This document shows positions 60,394-64,000 of a DNA stretch of 64,000 bases, piece after piece. The notes beneath the pieces were generated by a model. That model ran no database searches. It was not told the DNA's origin and saw nothing but the letters and a program-made list of their open reading frames with translations. A program made the translations under genes and the position numbers. The DNA is from Polynucleobacter sp. JS-JIR-II-b4 (GTDB lineage Bacteria > Pseudomonadota > Gammaproteobacteria > Burkholderiales > Burkholderiaceae), in assembly GCF_018687815.1 (NCBI RefSeq), contig NZ_CP061306.1, positions 1,922,001 through 1,986,000 on the forward strand, read 5' to 3'. Numbering within the stretch: position 1 is the stretch's first letter; each line of letters opens with the position of its first letter.

Positions 60394-60639
60394 TTAGCGT
60401 GTGGTTTTGCAATCAAAGACCGCAAACAACTGCGTATCACTACTTCTAAACGAGGCCACTTTGCCGTACTGTGCGCAATAAGCACCGGCTTTCTGAGTTA
60501 ATTGCTCAATTGATTCACCACTACTATTTAGAAAAGTAACGTGATTAGAATCTGATGCATCGGTATATACCGCAGCACAAGCGCTCAAAATAGATGCGCA
60601 ACATATAGTCAAAATAGAAGACTTCATCAATACATTCAT
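60394..60639 (-). CDS. Small lipoprotein of unknown function
   Basis: 81 residues. Signal peptide MKSSILTICCASILSACA with lipobox LSAC. The mature part is short and polar with two Cys (AYCAQYG, FDCKTTR) that may form a disulfide. Start ATG at 60639 has AGGA eight bases upstream; 60627 is an alternative. Last of three minus-strand genes, 22 bases after the DUF2798 gene. No family recognised. Confidence 0.7.
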   Translation of the reverse strand: MNVLMKSSILTICCASILSACAAVYTDASDSNHVTFLNSSGESIEQLTQKAGAYCAQYGKVASFRSSDTQLFAVFDCKTTR

Positions 60640-60661
60640 TTAATCATTCCTCATCTGTAAG

Positions 60662-60898
60662 CTAGGGCTTATTGAGCTCCAGCACCTTCATAATCTTTGC
60701 AGTGATTTTGCTAGCAAATGGCCTGTAAATCAGAATACAAACAATGGCTACTGGGTAAGCTACTGACCAAACTTCAAACCACACCCAGAAGAAATTTTCT
60801 GCAAGGCCAACACGAACAACTGTAGTGGCAAGCGTAATGCTTAAAGACATTAAGCACCCCATAACTAAAGCAAAGATAAAGTTCTGTATCTGAATCAT
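60662..60898 (-). CDS. DUF2798 family two-helix membrane protein
   Basis: 78 residues with two membrane helices (IFALVMGCLMSLSITLA and WSVAYPVAIVCILIYRP), the pattern of DUF2798. The first two residues overlap the end of the DMT-like gene (ATGA). Function unknown. Confidence 0.8.
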   Translation of the reverse strand: MIQIQNFIFALVMGCLMSLSITLATTVVRVGLAENFFWVWFEVWSVAYPVAIVCILIYRPFASKITAKIMKVLELNKP

Positions 60899-61254
60899 GA
60901 TCTAAACATAAAGTAAACGGCGCCCAATAAGCATAATCCCGCCCAAATGTAATCGGTTTTAAATGGCTCGCCCATGTAAAAAACTGCAAACGGAACAAAT
61001 ACACTGAGAGTAATCACTTCTTGAGCAATCTTGAGTTGTCCCAGACTAAAGAACTGATAGCCTATTCGATTAGCTGGAACTTGCAAGGCATACTCAAACA
61101 AAGCAATCGCCCAGCTCACTAAAACAGCAATCCACCATGGCTTCGCTGATAAGTTTTTTAAGTGTGCATACCAAGCGAATGTCATAAATACATTGGATAG
61201 CGCTAATAGGCCAATGAAACTAATTGGGCTATTGAATATAGATAGATTGATCAT
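60895..61254 (-). CDS. DMT-like protein (DUF486 family)
   Basis: 119 residues with four membrane helices, matching DUF486: FMTFAWYAHLKNLSAKPWW, SWAIALFEYALQVPANRIGY, AQEVITLSVFVPFAVFYMGEP, and GLCLLGAVYFMFR. The family resembles half of a drug/metabolite transporter; transport has not been shown to my knowledge. First gene of a three-gene run. Confidence 0.9.
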   Translation of the reverse strand: MINLSIFNSPISFIGLLALSNVFMTFAWYAHLKNLSAKPWWIAVLVSWAIALFEYALQVPANRIGYQFFSLGQLKIAQEVITLSVFVPFAVFYMGEPFKTDYIWAGLCLLGAVYFMFRS

Positions 61255-61381
61255 GGCTACATCATAGCTTCTAGGCCTGTTAACTGTTATTCTGGACTGT
61301 GATCACTATTGTGCGCCCTAGACAGGGGAATCTCTTCAGCAAGTCTTGAGATTCATCATTCCATTACTCTAGGAAAACTCC

Positions 61382-61564
61382 ATGGCTGTAGGCCAAAATC
61401 AAAGAACCAGAAAAAATGACTCTATGCTCACCAAAACAGGAAAAGCGCGCTTAGGCCCCCTGAATACCGCTCAACTTACTAAGTTACTAGAATCGAGCAC
61501 CAAACCCAAAGAGAAAAGCAAAATCTTGCGCGCACTCAGCAAACACAAAGTTGTTGCCGCATAA
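61382..61564 (+). CDS. Small basic protein of unknown function
   Basis: 60 residues, strongly basic with 11 Lys and 4 Arg: TRKNDSMLTKTGKARLGPLN, then LTKLLESSTKPKEKSKIL. AGGA stands seven bases before the ATG and a strong terminator begins within its stop codon region. That layout, with a 127-base upstream gap, makes it a real monocistronic gene. I do not recognise the family; nucleic-acid or ribosome binding is only a guess from charge. Confidence 0.8.
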   Translation: MAVGQNQRTRKNDSMLTKTGKARLGPLNTAQLTKLLESSTKPKEKSKILRALSKHKVVAA

Positions 61565-61598
61565 TTAAAAAGCCCCGTTTAATCGGGGCTTTTTAATT
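61563..61598. terminator. Bidirectional Rho-independent terminator
   Basis: 15-bp stem with a 6-base loop: AATTAAAAAGCCCCG and its complement ending CTTTTTAATT. Ends the small basic gene (+) and the EamA gene (-), whose stop is 18 bases away. Confidence 0.95.
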
Positions 61599-61616
61599 TC
61601 ATGGTTACAAATAAAA

Positions 61617-62489
61617 CTACGCTCTTTTTACCAGCATTCTTTTCCCAAGGATGACAGTAGACACAACCAACACGGCAAAGATTAAATTCATCACTGTGAG
61701 CGAATCGCCCAACAAAATACTTGCTGCTACTAGAGTGCAAAACGGCTGAATTAACTGCACTTGACTAACGCGTGCAATGCCACCAATCGCAAGCCCCTCA
61801 TACCAAAAAAAGAAGCCAAGAAACATGGGGAATAAACTTAGATAGACAAAGCTAGTCCATGCCACGGCATCCGCATGAATATATTCTGGGCTATAAGTGA
61901 ACCAAGTCATCACAATATTCAGCGGCAAGGAAATGATCAAGGCCCAAGAAATGACCGCGCGTGGATTCATTTTTCTAGAGAGTTCGCCGCCCTCTACATA
62001 ACCAATGCAAGCGCTAATCCCGCCAAGCACTAAAAGGCCATCAATATACGTAAAGCTGCCGGAACTCTTTAATAGAGCGTACAGAATGACTAAACCGGCG
62101 CCCAATAAAGATACCAGCCAGAACCCTAAGGAGGGACGCTCTTTAAAGCGCAGCACGCCAATAACGGTGGTAGCAAGCGGCATCATTCCCAAAATCACTG
62201 CCCCGTGTGAAGACGAACCTTGAGTCATTGCAACAGTGGTAAATATAGGAAAACCAAACACGACACCCAGAGCTATGACCACAAATTTCACGAAATCCAC
62301 CCTAGTGGGTGTGCTCTCTTTTTTATAAGCAAGATAGACGAGTGCAACTAGTCCTGCCAGGGTTGCTCTTCCGAAAGCAATGAAATACGGGTTAAAACTT
62401 AAAACAGCAATCTTACTTACTGGTAGCGTTAAGCTAAAAATTAGAATGCCAATAAAGCCAATTAGCATTCCCTTACTTTCTTTATTCAC
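61617..62489 (-). CDS. EamA/DMT family transporter
   Basis: 290 residues with about ten membrane helices and two EamA repeats: MLIGFIGILIFSLTLPVSKIAV at the start and AWTSFVYLSLFPMFLGFFFWYEG with VQLIQPFCTLVAASILLGDS in the second. RhaT/YdcZ-type exporters of amino acids or metabolites are the nearest group. Substrate unknown. Divergent from the MOSC gene. Confidence 0.9.
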   Translation of the reverse strand: MNKESKGMLIGFIGILIFSLTLPVSKIAVLSFNPYFIAFGRATLAGLVALVYLAYKKESTPTRVDFVKFVVIALGVVFGFPIFTTVAMTQGSSSHGAVILGMMPLATTVIGVLRFKERPSLGFWLVSLLGAGLVILYALLKSSGSFTYIDGLLVLGGISACIGYVEGGELSRKMNPRAVISWALIISLPLNIVMTWFTYSPEYIHADAVAWTSFVYLSLFPMFLGFFFWYEGLAIGGIARVSQVQLIQPFCTLVAASILLGDSLTVMNLIFAVLVVSTVILGKRMLVKRA

Positions 62490-62566
62490 CGTTACCCTTT
62501 GTCTTGTGTTGTATTTATTGTATTAACAATCATCAAAGCATGAGTTGTAATATGTAAACACTCCTT

Positions 62567-63070
62567 ATGAAATTCAATGCCTATATTCAAGCCATCTATC
62601 TAGCAACGTCTGCTGGCAAGCAGATGCGATCCGTCAGCACTGCCAAAGCCATAGTTGGCAGTGGCCTTGAAGGTGACCGTTATGCACTAGGTACGGGCGC
62701 CTATTCAGCCATCGAGCCAACTAAAGTGCGTCACGTCAGTATCATCGCCCTATCTGCTATTGATACAGCAAATGATTGGTTAACAGCTGGAGATGAACCG
62801 ACTTTTGATGGCTCTGAAACACGCCGTAATATTGCGCTTGCAGGCATTACGGCATCTGAACTCAATGCGCTCGTGGGCCAACGATTTCAGCTAGGTGACA
62901 TTCAGCTACTTGGCACAGAACTATGCACCCCCTGTGAAAGACCGGCGCAATTACTCGGCAAGCCTAGTTTCATGGAGGCATTCGAGGGGCGTGGCGGTAT
63001 TCGAGCTGAGGTTTTAAACTCCGGAGTCCTGGCTGCGGGTGATAAGCTCTTCATAAGAGATGAGGAGTGA
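62567..63070 (+). CDS. MOSC domain protein
   Basis: 167-residue stand-alone MOSC domain (molybdenum cofactor sulfurase C-terminal). VGSGLEGDRYALGTGAYS and GSETRRNIALAG are family motifs, and the conserved Cys lies in GTELCTPCERPAQLLG. Such proteins bind sulfur or Mo cofactor; YiiM and YcbX are relatives. It runs into a GNAT gene, with the stop two bases before the next ATG. Confidence 0.92.
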   Translation: MKFNAYIQAIYLATSAGKQMRSVSTAKAIVGSGLEGDRYALGTGAYSAIEPTKVRHVSIIALSAIDTANDWLTAGDEPTFDGSETRRNIALAGITASELNALVGQRFQLGDIQLLGTELCTPCERPAQLLGKPSFMEAFEGRGGIRAEVLNSGVLAAGDKLFIRDEE

Positions 63071-63071
63071 C

Positions 63072-63467
63072 ATGATTCAATATCGCGACAACGCCACGAT
63101 TACTGCGGAGCAAGCCATCGATCTTTACAAGCGCTCCACCCTTGGGGAGCGACGCCCTATTCATAATGTTCAAACATTTGAGGACATGCTCAAGAATGCC
63201 AACCTCACCATTACCGCATGGGACGGCGAAGCTTTGGTGGGCATTTCGCGTTCGCTAACCGACTTTACTTATGTGGCTTACCTTGCGGATTTAGCCGTTG
63301 ATGAAAAATATCAACGCTCTGGAATTGGCAAGCAACTCATTGAGGAAACCAAAGCACGTCTTGGTCCTGAATGCATGATCGTGCTGTTAGCGGCGCCCAA
63401 GGCGAATGAATATTACGAAAATATTGGCTTTGAACACAATCCACGCGCCTGGACTCTCAAAAAGTAA
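63072..63467 (+). CDS. GNAT family N-acetyltransferase
   Basis: 131 residues from the ATG at 63072, which has GAGGAG just upstream; a longer reading from 63060 overlaps the MOSC gene. Acetyl-CoA motif: VDEKYQRSGIGKQLIEET (QRSGIG). C-terminal NEYYENIGFEHNPRAW is also typical. Substrate unknown. Follows the MOSC gene directly. Confidence 0.9.
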   Translation: MIQYRDNATITAEQAIDLYKRSTLGERRPIHNVQTFEDMLKNANLTITAWDGEALVGISRSLTDFTYVAYLADLAVDEKYQRSGIGKQLIEETKARLGPECMIVLLAAPKANEYYENIGFEHNPRAWTLKK

Positions 63468-63488
63468 TTCAGTCTTTATCATTGCCAT

Positions 63489-64000
63489 ATGACTATTACT
63501 CGATTTTGCTTAGTTCGCCATGGTGAAACTGACTGGAATGCCGCGCGACGCCTTCAAGGCCATGCTGATATTGGCCTGAATGCCAGAGGCTTAGCTCAAG
63601 CAGGACAAATGGCGCGCGCCCTCAAAAACATTAAGCTTCAATTTGATGTTTTGTATACCAGTGATCTCCAGCGCGCAGCAAAGACTGCACAAGCTATTGA
63701 AGAATTATTTGAAACCTCTGCGATACCGAATGCCGCCCTTAGAGAACGTCATCTTGGCGCGCTACAGGGCCTCACCACTGATGAAGCCCCGATGCGTGAG
63801 CCAGATCTTTGGAAATCTCATCTCAGCAGAAATATTGAGGAGAACTTACGTGATGGTGAAAGCATTCAACAATTTGCAGATCGAATTAAAACTGCGCTTG
63901 TGGAAATCTGCGAAGAACATTCAGGTAAAACTATTTTGCTGGTCAGCCATGGGGGTGCCTTGGATATGATGTACAGAATTGCGAGCAATCAAGCCCTGGA
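63489..64000 (+). CDS. Histidine phosphatase family protein (phosphoglycerate mutase-like), cut by right edge
   Basis: About 170 residues are in the window. The phosphohistidine motif is CLVRHGETDWNAARRLQG, then SDLQRAAKTAQAIEEL, the catalytic Glu region LRERHLGALQG and the second His in LLVSHGGALDMMYR. GpmB/CobC-like; whether it acts on phosphoglycerate, alpha-ribazole phosphate or another substrate cannot be said from this part. It starts 21 bases after the GNAT stop and runs off the right edge. Confidence 0.92.
   Translation, partial: MTITRFCLVRHGETDWNAARRLQGHADIGLNARGLAQAGQMARALKNIKLQFDVLYTSDLQRAAKTAQAIEELFETSAIPNAALRERHLGALQGLTTDEAPMREPDLWKSHLSRNIEENLRDGESIQQFADRIKTALVEICEEHSGKTILLVSHGGALDMMYRIASNQAL

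Noticed and set aside
63643..63969. Open frame inside the last gene
   Set aside because: Out of frame with the histidine phosphatase, which has intact catalytic motifs from 63489 to the edge.

Overview
The window looks like chromosomal core sequence of a free-living betaproteobacterium of the Burkholderiaceae, most likely Polynucleobacter or a close relative. The reasons are mid-to-high-40s GC by eye, very tight gene packing (many ATGA and TAATG overlaps, no gap above 300 bases), and marker families: a two-gene metH, a PhaM-type granule protein, a SAH riboswitch before ahcY, gatCAB, a DksA without the zinc-finger cysteines, MetX/MetW, argB-slmA and mreBCD-mrdA-rodA. The species call is inference from gene content. 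I see no rRNA, tRNA, insertion sequence, prophage, integron or CRISPR array. Both ends cut genes: metH on the left and a histidine phosphatase on the right.

Layout. 1-7.3 kb: split metH, phaM, a metallo-beta-lactamase-fold hydrolase, a small DUF1289 gene, an acuI-like reductase, a lipoprotein, a flavin reductase and a GST. 7.3-13.2 kb: a tripartite RND efflux operon. 13.3-18.8 kb: the operon folM-folB-ttcA-glmU-glmS (pterin reduction, tRNA thiolation, UDP-GlcNAc synthesis). 18.8-24.8 kb: a MidA-type methyltransferase, the operon slt-NDUFA9-like-cca, and 5-formyl-THF cyclo-ligase. 24.8-28.5 kb: ahcY-metF behind a SAH riboswitch, then metK. 28.7-32.9 kb: two lipid A acyltransferases, dapF, pyrE, xth. 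32.9-44.2 kb: eleven close-packed minus-strand genes running gatC-gatA-gatB-DUF484-xerC-cobW-dksA-argB-slmA-metX-metW, followed by an AmpG-like permease. 44.3-49.9 kb: mreB-mreC-mreD-mrdA-rodA, closed by a strong terminator. 49.9-64 kb: HU, LpxO, carbonic anhydrase, a third LpxL paralogue, a phosphoesterase with a kinase/universal-stress-protein fusion, DctA, an RluF-like pseudouridine synthase, prfC, small membrane and lipoproteins, an EamA transporter, MOSC and GNAT proteins.

How the genes work together. One theme is the methionine/SAM cycle: metH, metF, ahcY, metK, metX and metW all lie within 36 kb, with ahcY-metF under SAH control. A second is the envelope: glmU/glmS supply UDP-GlcNAc, LpxL paralogues and LpxO build and modify lipid A, dapF feeds peptidoglycan, Mre/PBP2/RodA build the rod, and Slt and AmpG recycle wall. 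A third is translation: gatCAB, ttcA, cca, RluF-like and prfC.

I did not find a clearly new multi-gene system. The observations most worth checking are: prfC has no ATG, GTG or TTG start that keeps its P-loop; a perfect 13-bp inverted repeat abuts the SAH riboswitch; GlmU carries a lysine-rich tail; the RND adaptor has a Trp-rich cytoplasmic extension; and a phosphoesterase is coupled to a kinase-USP fusion.
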